In this document: one piece after another, positions 11,678 to 22,669 of the stretch
Layout: every line of letters starts with the position of its first letter
Numbering within the stretch: position 1 is the first letter of the stretch
Source of the DNA: Lucifuga dentata
Taxonomy: Eukaryota; Chordata; Actinopteri; Ophidiiformes; Bythitidae
Assembly (NCBI GenBank): GCA_014773175.1
Contig: VXCM01000926.1
Span: 124,001-188,000, forward strand
Direction of reading: 5' to 3'
Length of the DNA: 64,000 bases
Made by a program: the position numbers and the translations under genes
The notes under the pieces: generated by a model
Database searches by the model: none
Seen by the model: only the letters and a program-made list of their open reading frames with translations
Told to the model about the DNA's origin: nothing

Positions 11678-11711
<34 letters not shown>
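11652..11711. repeat. C-run / G-run / (GA)n tract with N
   Basis: CCCCCCAGGGGG leads into a G-run, an N at 11677 and about 17 GA units. Confidence 0.9.
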
Positions 11712-11714
<3 letters not shown>

Positions 11715-13790
11715 TGATTGTAAATGTGTGATAATCTGAAAAATTAGAGGTGAAGTGATTGGTTACTGAATGGGAGATATTCAGAGGCGTTGATATACAG
11801 CATGTCAAAGCCGCTGAGAGTGATGATTGTAATGGTCCATAAAAGTGAAAAATTGTTGGCAGCGACTAGTTATTGAATGGCAGATGTTTAAGGAGAGAAA
11901 GCGGGAGAGAGAGATGGCATGACAGTCTAATTTGGAAGATAGGAAGTAAATTGATTATTGAATGGCAGGTATTCCCAGCGTGTCAGATTATCAGATGAGT
12001 AGGTGATAAGAAAACTTCACATTGTATTCAATCAATCCGCAAGACAGATAAACTGCTCTGATATGAAGACTCTTTGTCTTCGTCGCATATTTCTAAGACG
12101 ATAAGGCAAAATGGCTTTCATGTCAGATAGGTCGAGTTATCGTGCGGTGTACGCAACCAGTACACACCTGGTTTGTGTGTTTGAATGTGCAAACGTGTGC
12201 GCTAGCGACGGGTATGTACGCTTGTGAGTGATAAAATGTGTTTATGTGTTTGCTCAGAGGTACCTGCATCATTTGCATCTGTATTTATACTCATGATTAC
12301 CATCTGTGCAGCGTCTGTGTATGTGTGTGTGTTTGTGCCTGTAAATGTTTGAGTATTGTCAAGCAAGTGTGAGGGCATTTGTATTTAAAGTGTTTGTATT
12401 TTCTGTGTGTGTGTGTGTGTATGTGTGTGTTTTCTGCAACCAGTTAAATTGGCAGTGCAGGATACAGTATGTGGGTTAGGGTGCCGTCCTCCTTGTTAAT
12501 ATTTCATGTCAGTGCTGGCAGAGAGAAATGGGGCAGAGAAACACAGATGGCCTAATGTGACGGAAACACTTAAGAAGGGAGAATGTTTGTGTGTGTGTGT
12601 CTACACCTTTCTGCTTCTTTCTGATTGTACTGTGTTTTTATTATTTTCCCACTGCGTCAAGCTTTTTCTCCACCCTTGCCTGCTGAATTTGCTTCCAGTA
12701 CGTGATCATGTATGTATTGCAGTAGGGAACCCACACAATCTGAACATAAATGCATCTTGACATATGTGTGCTTTGTCTTTTTTCACGTGTTACACTCTTG
12801 CACTCTTACATTGTTGTCCATGTTTGTCGAGATAGTATAGAAACTTAAGCTTTCTATACTGTGACTAGAATAAATGCAGTTCAACACATTTACCAAGCTG
12901 CTGTCATAGGCATTGTGGCTGCATTGTATATGTATACGAAACATGAGAAATGCATAGCCTGATGTCTTAATCCCTCTGCATTAGCAAGAATTTAAATAAA
13001 AATTCCACTGGCAATACATCTAGTTGTTGGTAGTACATTCAGGCTATAACAGTTGTTTGAGACCCACCTACTCTATATTTTCATCTCAGAAATTTTCAAA
13101 TATTCAACAAATTCTAAAAAGTTTATTTCAATTCTTTTCAGACTGTAAGGCTACATTCCCACTACAGGTTTTGATGCTCAATTCCGTTTTGGGTTTTTTG
13201 TTTTGCCTACAGTACATCCAGTTGTTTTGAAAGCATATTTGCATTTTCTTTTTTTTAAGTGACCAATTTTGCTATCTGACTTTCATCACGGCTTTCATCT
13301 GAATCCCCCCGATGCAGAAATACGCAGGCACATATTTTCAAGACAGATGTAAAAAAAAAAAAAATGCTGCAATGGATGGAAATAAATATTTTTCTGTATG
13401 ACCAATGGATTTTTGAATGCAAAGAGAAACATTCAAGCCTTTATCGCTAAGACTCTACCATCAGGATACGTTCTTTTGTCGGGCATCACCATGCAGAAGT
13501 GGGTGGGAGTTGTACTGTAGCAGCTGCAATGAGAGCCTGTTATCGCATGCTAGCACATCTGTTTGTTCTCCTTTTCTGTTGACATGGGGTGTTCATCATA
13601 TTGATTGCTTACATCATTCATATGCAGATAAAGTAGAAAAGTCTCAGATTTTATTATGTATGAGTTGGCATGGCAAGTAAATTCTGATCTGTGTATTTAG
13701 ATCACATTGGATGATATATGATACATATCTGATTTATTTCCACATATGCATGTGGCTCAAAACAGACCTGAGAATATCGTATTCCATGGG
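11712..13790. other. Unique spacer with GT tracts
   Basis: Short GT repeats at about 12317-12332, 12403-12430 and 12584-12600. Two diverged CAGATGTT/CAGGTATT-type segments following TTATTGAATGGCAG occur at 11870-11890 and 11955-11973. No gene or mobile element recognised. Confidence 0.5.
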
Positions 13791-13791
13791 C

Positions 13792-13833
13792 TTTTTTTTT
13801 TTTTTTTTTTTTTNTTTTTTTTTTTTTTTTTTT
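13792..13833. repeat. Poly-T with N
   Basis: A T-run interrupted by an isolated N at 13814; its true length is unresolved. Confidence 0.9.
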
Positions 13834-14355
13834 GTACCATTTTCACAATGCATGTCCAATATGTGCCACATCCAAGTGAAGGATCTGAATCAGGTTGCGT
13901 GTGTGTGGTAAATGTAGCATAAGTTTTTCTGTTTGGGCTTGTAAAGTTCCTGAACCGTGGAGATACAAAACACACATATCAACAGAAATAGCTAATTAGC
14001 TGTTGAGAATGACATTAATGTTGCTAGTAACATTGTATGTGTCCATGATAATGCCACAAGCTAATTTCATCTGACAGGAATGTCAACAAAAATTGACTGT
14101 TTACCCTGAATTAACCTGATGAAGGATGGAGGAGAAATGTCTTGTCCACATGGTTTTGCTAATCTGACTGAAGAATAGAGATGTGAAAAATTGAAAAGGG
14201 TCTAATGAACTTTATGTTTTATTGCATTAACATCCAGTCTCATGGTTATCATTGGTTGCGGCTCTTCAACTATTTTGTTATGAGGGCCAGATTCTCCAAA
14301 TGTAAAATGTACGGGGGTCAGGGTCTGATTTGGTTTGTTTTGTTTAAGTTAATCT
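13834..14355. other. Non-coding spacer
   Basis: AT-rich unique sequence with nothing recognised. Confidence 0.45.
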
Positions 14356-14359
14356 ATAA

Positions 14360-14690
14360 TGATAGTTTCTCTGTCCGTCTGTCTGTGGCACCAATATCTC
14401 TAGAACCCAGGATGTATGAAGTTCAAATTTGGCAGGTTTATTCCTCAGGGCCCAAGCAAGTGCAGTGTCGTGTGTGAAGTTGTTTGGATGAGTGGTTCTG
14501 GAATTGAGCTGTGCTGGTAAAAAGTAGTCCGTGCACCAGGATACACTCCGGAAGCAACAGCATATGCTCCGCTCCATGGACACTTGGCAGGCTGCGGCGC
14601 ACACATAAAGTCCGGCATGGTCTGAACAGGCACGATGACAATGGGCACTGCACTAGTTTTAATTAATACTACATTGTGCAGTGCAAAGGC
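14360..14690 (+). repeat. Dispersed repeat family A, uninterrupted copy
   Basis: Matches the reverse complement of the copy at 720-1625 over blocks such as CCAATATCTCTAGAACCC, GTGAAGTTGTTTGGATGAG, AAAAAGTAGTCCG and AAGTCCGGCATG, without the 520-bp interruption. It is locally more CpG-rich than its flanks, as expected of a fairly young insertion. No ends or coding capacity identify the class. Confidence 0.6.
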
Positions 14691-14699
14691 CACTGACCA

Positions 14700-15590
14700 G
14701 CCCCTCTCCCTATGGCCAATCCAAACATTTTTTTCAGAGAAATGATCTGATCTTAGTTATGTGAACATGGAAAACAACACTTCATACTGAGTATCAAGTA
14801 TCATATCAATTCACATATATCAAAATGTGAAAAAAAATCACTTTTGAAACATATAAAGTGCATAACAATGAGCTGAAAATACATCCTTCCTTACTTTGTC
14901 ATCTGTCACCACGTCCTCTAAAGCAGCTATCATGCATCTGTCACAGTCTCAGCATCAGTGAACGGCTTTTTCTTTTTGGCAAGAATCCATGCAATACAGA
15001 GAGAGGCTGCTGCAGCCTCTCTGGCTCGGAAAGGACCGGGCCATGCTAGCTCATCTCTGCTGTTAGTTCCTGCACTTTATGTTGGTGAGTAGCCTGCTGG
15101 AAAATTATTTTCAAAGTTCAGGTGCCTGGTCTTAAAGCTCCTTCTCAAATTGTATTCTTTAATCAGCGAGAGCGACTAGTCACAGAGCAAACATATTGGC
15201 TTTGTTCCGACATTTACAAACAGATATTTCTCTGTTCACTCATTTTTGAACTGTCTATTTGCAGCATCGACTTTTCTCTTCTTTTCTTTTTAGAGGCGTT
15301 GTGTAGCTTTTTCCAAACGTGCTGAAAAGTTAGCAGAGTAGCAGTGAGCAGTTTATGCTGAATCTGGTGTCATCTGAGGTGGCATAAAGAGGAGTAAATA
15401 CGACAGGGTGCATTTTTGGCTAAAAAGAGTTTTTTTGCATTTTTTTTTNTTTTTTTTTTTTTTTTTAATATATCAAAATTAAGGTTCAAAATCAATCAAA
15501 GGGTCGGATAAATAAAGTCAGGGGCTGTTAGTTGAAGAGGTATGCACTACAGTATTAGTGTTCATGCTGGAGGCCTCAAAATGATAGTCA
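14700..15590. other. Spacer with small perfect palindrome
   Basis: Unique sequence. A 10-bp inverted repeat (AGAGAGGCTG ... CAGCCTCTCT) with a 3-nt loop lies at about 14999-15021. A poly-T with N spans about 15441-15466 (N at 15449). Confidence 0.45.
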
Positions 15591-15592
15591 AG

Positions 15593-16085
15593 TCAAATTT
15601 ATTTATATAGCACATTTTAAAACAACTGAAGTTGACCAAAGTGATGTATAACAACTAATAACAAAATATGAATAAAAAACAAGTAATGTAATATAACTAT
15701 ATAATACTAACAATAATAAAACTCCAATCATAAAGCGTACATCCCAAAACTCCAGGCGTTGTACACAAAGTGGGATCAGGCAACAATTAAAACAATAAAC
15801 AACAAAAAAAGCACACACCACAAACACCCAAAGTCAACTGCAACAATTGCCATCCAGGAAAGGACAGTAATGACAACACAAAAGGGAGTTACTGAAAAGT
15901 AAAGCTGAACAGATGCGTCCCAGTGTCCCTCCTAAACGTATTCACGGAGCTGCTCTCCTTGATGGATCTGGGCAGAGAATTCCATAGATGAGGAGACAGA
16001 TCTTTCAACAGAGCTGAAAGATCTGTCTCTGCATGTAGCAGCTAGATCCTGGTAGGTGGAGGAGCCATATCCACCAGCTAGTAGA
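15593..16085. repeat. Common teleost dispersed repeat (CAAATTTATTTATATAGCAC type)
   Basis: Starts with TCAAATTTATTTATATAGCAC, a sequence I recognise as recurrent in teleost genomes. It continues with a CTGATCCACTTTGTGTACAA-like segment (in reverse complement) and a GGCAGAGAATTCCATAGATG block, followed by the direct copies GATCTTTCAACAGAGC and GCTGAAAGATCTGTCTC, which resemble the 'wound-up' end of such repeats. No coding capacity. Family assignment rests on memory. Confidence 0.5.
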
Positions 16086-16089
16086 TGAC

Positions 16090-19000
16090 CAAATGTGATA
16101 ATTCCAGTTTCAAAAAATATTGAAATGAGATCATCCAGGTACTCAAACAGTTACAGCAGGAAGCAACACACAGAAAATTACTGGAGCAGACGACAGTTAA
16201 AAGATGTTAATGCCAGCAGCACCAAGCAGCTCCAGTCAGTACAGCCAGCAGCTCAGCAGGAAAAGGAAAAGCCGTCCCCAGAGCAAAGACTTCACAAAAA
16301 TTCCACAAAATAATTACTATTCCCAAACTGGAAAATACAAAAATTGCACAAGAAAAACAAAATGAAACAAAAACAAACAAACACAGGAGGAGCGGCAACC
16401 AACATGTGCCAGTGTACCCATCCTAACATCCTCAATAAACAACAACACTTCTGCTTCTCTGATTGTGATTGTGTTGAAGATTGATTTAATTTTGGTACTA
16501 ATGACAAATTTCTGTGGTATTTTCAACACTTCCAGTACATCCAACTACCCTTCACTGTATCATGGGTCCTAGGGAGGGAATACACATTGGGGTGCAGTAA
16601 CATGGACCGACCGTCCCCATTAACCGAGGATGGTCATGTGTAACCCCGCCCCAAGCTAACAGAGGCAGCAAAAACCTCCTGTCAGTCAAACATAGGTTTG
16701 GTGCTATAATACCTTAATATTTTTTTATTTTCTTTTGATAAAGTTTAGTCTGTAGTCAGTATTTCCTTTGTTCTTTCATAGTGATTAGTGTTGTCCAGCT
16801 ATCCATTTTATCAATGCTGGATTTTTTTTTTTTTTTTTTTTNTTTTTTTTTTTTTTTTTTTAAGAAATTGGTGTTTTTGTGGACAGAAATGGAACACATA
16901 CAGTAACTGGTTGTGCATTAGATCATATTTTACATAAAATATTACCAGTTAACAATAAATTTAAAACCTTAATGGGCTGGCTGGTCATTGCATATTACAT
17001 AGCAAGAATAGGGCAAATGGCAGAAATTCTCTTTTCTTGACTGGTCAGAAATGTTGTTTATTTCCACTGGTAGGAGAAGATTAAAATAGCTAAAGAAAAA
17101 AAATGTACAGGATCATAATATTGAACCTGAAACAAAGTTGTACAATAACCAATAAAACCTATAGTTAAACACTGTAAGTAAATTCAAAAATTCATAAAAA
17201 AATAAAATAAAAGTTTAATTTGGTGATTAACATGGTTTGTTTTTAACTTAATATGAGGCATCAGATGACGTCCTGGAAATAGCACAGTGACCTCAGAACT
17301 ATTACATAAGAGAAAACTTCTTGAAAGTGAAATAAGAGAAATGATAGCCGAGCAGAGAGGTAGAAGGGATTTTGTTGAGTTCAAGATAAGAGGATATTAT
17401 AGCAAGTCAAGGAGGAAGATACGGGAGAGGGGATATGATTCAACGGGGACAAGGAGACGTGAGACACTTCTTGAAGAGATGAGTTTTCAGCCTGTGGTGG
17501 ATGAGTAGGAGTAACTACTGTTCTGATTGGAGTAGGGAGGCCTGCACCGTGGCCTGGAGGTATCAGAGGAAGCCTGTGTGACTTTTGCAACCCTTTCAGA
17601 AATCACTTCTGCATTCTGAAATACTGTACTTAAAACATGGCTATATTTTCATTTTGAAACATGACTTCTTTACTTGAGAACAGCAACATTAAAACATACT
17701 TCTGGCCATTTATGACTTGTTAACCACAGCCCAATTTCCCCTACCTTCTTCAACCAATCGAGTTCTTTCAAAAATTTCGATAGTTCCATGATTTGTATTG
17801 TGACTTACAGTATGTGTCTATGTTCACAGCTCTTTAATAATCCTGTGGGTGCTGTGTTCTGTAGGTTGGTAAACTTTATAAAGCGCAGAATCGACAAACT
17901 TGGTCCATGTAGCTGCACCATGCAACTACATGTGTGAACTGAGAAGTTCAAGCTGACTACAAACCCAAATGATTAGATGGACTTTTTGGTGTTGGAGATT
18001 GACAGCAAGCAAACTAGTAAAGACAATAACCAATGACAGTTCTGCAAGTTTGAGGGCAATCCTCTGCACACTCAAAGAGAGCCAAAATTCCAACAAATTA
18101 TTTAACATAAATAGTAAATAAATAAATAAATAAAGCAAATGGCAAGACCATTGGAGGATTGGTGGATGTTTTATTTAAGATGTCAAGTTGGTCAATTTTT
18201 CTTTAGTGGCTCATCTCTAAAATTCTGGCTTGCATTTTATCAAAATATTCACCACAATTGTCATCTGTAATTTATGGTGCCTTATTAGTAAAAATATCTT
18301 ATTTCAAAAATGCCTTTTTTGATTTCTGTCTATTTTTTGTAGCTAGAATCATGCATTTTACATGAATCAGAATCTCTTTGCTTCTCTGACTTCAAGCTTT
18401 GAGTCAAGCTGCAAATGTTAGGAAAGAAAATCCTCACGGAATTGCAGAGATCACAGGAATATCATGCAATTTCTGGTTTAGGTTGGATTTTGCTTGAGGA
18501 GCATTTTTCACATAAGATTGTTTATACATTTTAGACCTCAAGAATGTGTATCTGCCAATCTCTACAGCTGTCACCAGCCATGATACAGGGAGCTTTCTAT
18601 GCATGTGTGTTATATGCATCTTTTCATGCTTCATCATGCCTCATGTGCATGTTTATGCATCACGTTGCACATATCAGTTTGATGGATGAAATGATCAAGT
18701 GAAATCTCTGCAGCATGTCATATTTCAACTGATTTGAAAGCGAGAAAATCCTCAAATGATACGGCATTTTCATCTGTTGAGCTGTGCATTAGTCACCACT
18801 GCATTCATAACCTCTGGTATTCTTCATTAAAGTGTAGGACACAGCACCTTGGCTGCTGTCCTTACACAACAGCTGTGTGCACCAGTATATATTGTATTCA
18901 TGCTATTATTTTAGTTATTGCAACGTCCTTGCACTAACGTTAGCAACACAAATACCCGTGTGTGTATTTTCCTGGTAAATAAACTGACTAAGTATCTGTA

Positions 19001-19160
19001 AATGTCCTTTGAGAGAAGACAGGGAATGTTTTACTGTTTAAGTCTTTAAAATGTCTCTCCACCACTGTCACTCGCAACAAATTCTTGTGTATTAAGTGCT
19101 TCTCTAACACTGGAGTTTATGTCTTTGCTCAGACCTGTTAAAAAAATGCCATGGTGTCCT
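16090..19160. other. Unique AT-rich spacer
   Basis: Three kilobases without a recognised exon or mobile element. Simple repeats are a poly-T with N (16822-16861, N at 16842) and an AAAT run at about 18115-18135. Reading frames of 60-75 codons are present at the density expected by chance. Confidence 0.5.
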
Positions 19161-19165
19161 GAGGC

Positions 19166-19189
19166 AAAAAAAAAAAAAAAAAAAAAAAA
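19166..19189. repeat. Poly-A run
   Basis: Twenty-four A residues. Confidence 0.9.
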
Positions 19190-19194
19190 GGGTT

Positions 19195-19385
19195 AAGGCT
19201 CTCTGGAATATATCAGCTACCACCCTGAGAGGGAATTATCTTGTAAAAGAGATAAGCATCTTGACAGTGGTCTTCTGAAACAAACAGGGGTCCCGCGTTT
19301 AAATTAGCAAATTAAAGACCCCGAGAGCAAGTGAGGATTGACAGAGGAGACAATAGCTATAAATGTCACTGGTTAATCTCCCCTT
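19195..19385. other. Complex non-repeat island, possible conserved non-coding element
   Basis: About 190 bp of high-complexity sequence between a poly-A run and CA tracts, with several AATTAG/TTAAT homeodomain-type cores and GATAAG. It is non-coding in all frames. Conservation cannot be judged from one sequence. Confidence 0.2.
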
Positions 19386-19413
19386 TGCTATTCTCCACCA
19401 CTAAGCATGCAAG

Positions 19414-19569
19414 CACACACACACACACACACACACAACCATACACACACACTCACTGAGGCAACTCTGCACACAGACTGACACAAACACACTGAGGCAT
19501 TAATGTACTTGGACACATGCCAGTGTGTACACGGATACATTAAGGAAATCCAACACACAAGAATATGCC

Positions 19570-19613
<44 letters not shown>
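19414..19613. repeat. CA-rich block ending at N
   Basis: CA units at 19414-19437 and 19573-19612 with interrupted ACAC between, then an N at 19614 followed by poly-A. Cys/Val-rich frames are repeat translations. Confidence 0.9.
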
Positions 19614-19868
19614 NAAAAAAAAAAAAAAAAAAAACTGTTGCATAATCAATAACCATTTGTAAATGCAATAGGCTCCCATTTCCCAAACTAATAACAGGCT
19701 GTATAGAGGCTATTGGAGAGTTGTCCTCATCTTAACGTGTGTGTGTGTGCATGTGTTAACATACCTTTTCTGCCTCTCTTCCTGTCTGCATCAAATATTT
19801 GTGCAAAGATGTATAAACGTGATCTCTATGCATGCATACAGTACATATCTGTATGAACATGTATCTTC

Positions 19869-19871
<3 letters not shown>

Positions 19872-19902
<31 letters not shown>

Positions 19903-19920
19903 NCTCTCTCTCTCTCTTTC
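19872..19920. repeat. (CT)n microsatellite with N
   Basis: About 23 CT units, N at 19903. Confidence 0.9.
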
Positions 19921-19924
19921 TCTC

Positions 19925-20685
19925 TATCCATCTGTGTCCTCAGGCCATATCAGCCAGGTCACTAAAGTTATTCAGTGAATTCAAAGAGAAGCATGCAAAG
20001 TCACGCCATTGATCTATTGTTCCAAGTGAGGACGGGACCTATCTAAAATCGCCCCTCCAGGCTATACTGGTTGAAGGAATGTGTAAACAGAAGACGTCTG
20101 CTTTGGTACTTTAGGGCACACATTGATCAACTAGACAGAGGCAGACAATTCTGTGGAAAAATAATGGTTACAAAGGTGACATAATTGATCTCAACTCATG
20201 GTCTGTCATTAAGTTAATCAGGTGAGATTCTTGACAGGGTGTGGTATGCATTTGTTGGGTCGTGCAGAACAGATGCAGATTTAAAGCCTTTAAGAGTGAT
20301 ACAAAACTGAGAATTCGGAGGCGTATTTGTCCTGGTGAATATATTTACACCAAACGCGACTAAGGAGGAGGCAAGAGCATGGAGAATTTCATTGTTTGAT
20401 ACTGGAATTAAAGGTTTATCACTATTGCTTTCAGACAGCTGTTGAGCTGGGGACCAACCCACCGCTGTCATTATGAAGCTCTGCAGATTTCCTCCTCCAC
20501 ATGTTGTCTTTATAATCGCTGTCTTCATAGTTTTTGTCCCTTTTATCATACAGAACAGCATTCTGTGACACAAAAGCAATCCACCATGTTGAATGATTTG
20601 AGTGTGACGTTAGCAGTAAACAATGCTTTGATTGGTCCGATGCTTTGTATTCACAGGTGAAAAATTGGAAAAACTGAGCTCAAAA
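19925..20685. other. Spacer; one 121-codon minus frame of unknown meaning
   Basis: The minus-strand frame 20579-20214 is the longest non-repeat frame outside the LINEs. It has no recognisable domain, no clear promoter and no codon-use signal that can be judged by eye. Chance is the likeliest explanation. Confidence 0.3.
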
Positions 20686-20717
20686 AAAAATAAATAAATA
20701 AATAAAAATAAATAAAT
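20686..20717. repeat. (AAAT)n at 3' side of RTE insertion
   Basis: A-run, then AAAT units ending AAAAATAAATAAAT. The same 14 bases recur just beyond the other end of the LINE (22648-22661), consistent with a target-site duplication within an AAAT microsatellite. Confidence 0.75.
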
Positions 20718-22642
20718 CTTCTTCTTCTTCTTCTTTTCCTTTCGGCTTTCCCTTCAGGGGTCACCACAGCGAATCATCTGCCTCCATCTAACCCTATCCT
20801 CTGCCTCCTCTTCTCTCACACCAACTAACTTCATGTCCTCTTTCACTACATCCATAAATCTCCTCTTTGGTCTTCCTCTAGGCCTCCTGCCTGGCAGTTC
20901 CAACCTCAGCATCCTTCTACCGATATGTTCACTATCCCTCCTCTGTACATGTCCAAACCATCTCAGTCTGGCCTCTCTGACTTTATCTCCAAAACATCTA
21001 ACATGCGCTGTCCCTCTGATGTACTCGTTCCTGATCCTATCCATCCTCGTCACTCCCAAAGAGAACCTCAGCATTTTAGTCTCTGCTACCTCTAGCTCTG
21101 CCTCCTGTCTTTTCCTCAGTGCCACTGTCTCTAAGCCATACAACATCGCTGGTCTCACCACCGTTTTGTACACCTTTCCTTTCATTCTTGCCGAGACTCT
21201 TTTGTCACACATCACACCTGACACTTTTCTCCACCCATTCCAACCTGCTTGCACACGTTTCTTCACCTCTTTTCCACACTCTCCATTGCTCTGGACTGTG
21301 GACCCTAAGTACTTAAAATCCTCCACCTTCTTTATCTCTATTCCCTGTAACCTCACCATTCCACTTGAGTCCCTCTCATTCACAGCCATGTATTCTGTCT
21401 TGCTGCGGCTAACCTTCATTCCTCTCCTTTCCAGGGCATATCTCCACCTCTCTAGGTTTTCCTCCACCTGCTCCCTGCTCTCACTACAGATCACAATGTC
21501 ATCTGCAAACATCATAGTCCAAGGGGATTCTTGTCTAACCTCATCTGTCAGCCTGTCCATCACTACAGCAAACAAGAAGGGGCTCAGAGCTGATCCTTGG
21601 TGTAGTCCCACTTCCACCTTGAACTCCTCTGTCACACCTACGGCACACCTCACCACTGTCTTACAGCTCTCATACATGTCCTGCACCACTCTAACATACT
21701 TCTCTGCCACTCCAGACTTCCTCATACAACACCACAGTTCCTCTCTCGGCACCCTGTCATATGCTTTCTCTAGATCTACAAAGGCACAATGCAGCTCCCT
21801 CTGACCTTCTCTGTACTTCTCTATCAACATCCTCAAAGCAAATACTGCATCTGTAGTACTCTTCCTTGGCATGAAACCATACTGCTGCTCAGAAATGCTG
21901 ACTTCTGCCCTTAGTCTAGCTTCCACTACTCTTTCCCATAACTTCATTGTGTGGCTCATCAACTTTATTCCTCTGTAGTTGCCACAGCTCTGCACGTCTC
22001 CCTTGTTCTTAAAAATCGGCACCAGCACACTTCTCCTCCATTCCTCAGGCATCCTCTCACTCTCTAAGATCTCGTTGAACAACCTAGTCAAAAACTCTAC
22101 TGCCACCTCTCCTAGACACTTCCATACCTCTACAGGTATATCATCAGGACCAACTGCCTTTCCACTCTTCATCCTCTTCAGTGACCTCCTCACTTCATCC
22201 TTACTAATCTTTGCAACTTCCTGGTTCACAACGGTCACCTCTTCTACTCTTCGTTCCCTCTCATTTTCCTCATTCATCAGCTCTTCAAAGTACTCTTTCC
22301 ATCTTCCCATCACACTTCTGGCACCTGTCAATACATTTCCATCTCTATCCTTAATCACCCTAACCTGCTGCACGTCCTTCCCATCTCTATTTCTCTGCCT
22401 CGCCAACCTGTATAAATCAGTCTCTCCCTCCTTACTGTCCAGCCTAGCATACAAGTCATTGTACGCCCTTTGTTTGGCCTTTGCCACCTCTACCTTCACC
22501 TTACGCTTCATCTCCCTGTACTCCTGACTACTCTCTTCAGTCCTCTCAGTGTCCCACTTCTTCTTAGCTAACCTCTTTCTCTGTATACACTCCTGCACTT
22601 CCTCATTCCACCACCACGTTTCCTTATCTACTTTCCTTCCAG
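20718..22642 (-). mobile_element. RTE-clade LINE, 5'-truncated
   Basis: The element reads right to left. Its 3' end has a very short UTR (about 35 bases after the stop) finishing in GAAGAAGAAGAAG, fitting the short-tandem-repeat tails known for RTE elements. The 5' end is cut just upstream of a WWWNEE-type sequence, so the APE endonuclease half is missing; intact RTE elements are about 3.3 kb (family knowledge). The 14-bp AAAAATAAATAAAT on both sides is the probable target-site duplication. A single uninterrupted frame over about 1.9 kb suggests recent insertion. It is dead on arrival for autonomous movement because it lacks the endonuclease and promoter. Confidence 0.9.
20754..22598 (-). CDS. 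RTE LINE reverse transcriptase (partial ORF2, intact frame)
   Basis: A 614-codon frame without a stop. It has no natural start here: the first codon at 22598 is an internal GTG, and the frame stays open to the truncation at about 22642. Reverse-transcriptase motifs in order: NYRGI-like GNYRGIKL (206-213), QYGFMPRKST (239-248), motif A FVDLEKAYDRV (273-283), motif B HQGSALSP (333-340) and motif C MMFADD (362-367), which carries the catalytic Asp pair. The C-terminal part has YLGS (430-433), WFGH (547-550) and RPRGRPKRR (572-580), conserved in the RTE/Rex3-like group. The basic, Glu-rich N-terminal linker follows where the endonuclease should be. It synthesises cDNA from its own RNA at a nicked target (family knowledge). 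All catalytic motifs look intact. Confidence 0.9.
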   Translation of the reverse strand: MQECIQRKRLAKKKWDTERTEESSQEYREMKRKVKVEVAKAKQRAYNDLYARLDSKEGETDLYRLARQRNRDGKDVQQVRVIKDRDGNVLTGARSVMGRWKEYFEELMNEENERERRVEEVTVVNQEVAKISKDEVRRSLKRMKSGKAVGPDDIPVEVWKCLGEVAVEFLTRLFNEILESERMPEEWRRSVLVPIFKNKGDVQSCGNYRGIKLMSHTMKLWERVVEARLRAEVSISEQQYGFMPRKSTTDAVFALRMLIEKYREGQRELHCAFVDLEKAYDRVPREELWCCMRKSGVAEKYVRVVQDMYESCKTVVRCAVGVTEEFKVEVGLHQGSALSPFLFAVVMDRLTDEVRQESPWTMMFADDIVICSESREQVEENLERWRYALERRGMKVSRSKTEYMAVNERDSSGMVRLQGIEIKKVEDFKYLGSTVQSNGECGKEVKKRVQAGWNGWRKVSGVMCDKRVSARMKGKVYKTVVRPAMLYGLETVALRKRQEAELEVAETKMLRFSLGVTRMDRIRNEYIRGTAHVRCFGDKVREARLRWFGHVQRRDSEHIGRRMLRLELPGRRPRGRPKRRFMDVVKEDMKLVGVREEEAEDRVRWRQMIRCGDP

Positions 22643-22665
22643 AAAATAAAAATAAATAAATAAAT
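22643..22665. repeat. (AAAT)n at 5' side of RTE insertion
   Basis: AAAATAAAAATAAATAAAT-type run. It is the counterpart of the repeat on the other side of the LINE and contains the shared 14-bp candidate target duplication. Confidence 0.7.
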
Positions 22666-22669
22666 GCTG

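Noticed and set aside
20214..20579. 121-codon minus-strand frame
   Set aside because: No domain, no homology recognised, no start context or splice evidence; length is plausible by chance in this much sequence.
20833..21804. 323-codon plus-strand frame
   Set aside because: It is the antisense shadow of the RTE reverse transcriptase; the minus strand carries all the RT motifs.
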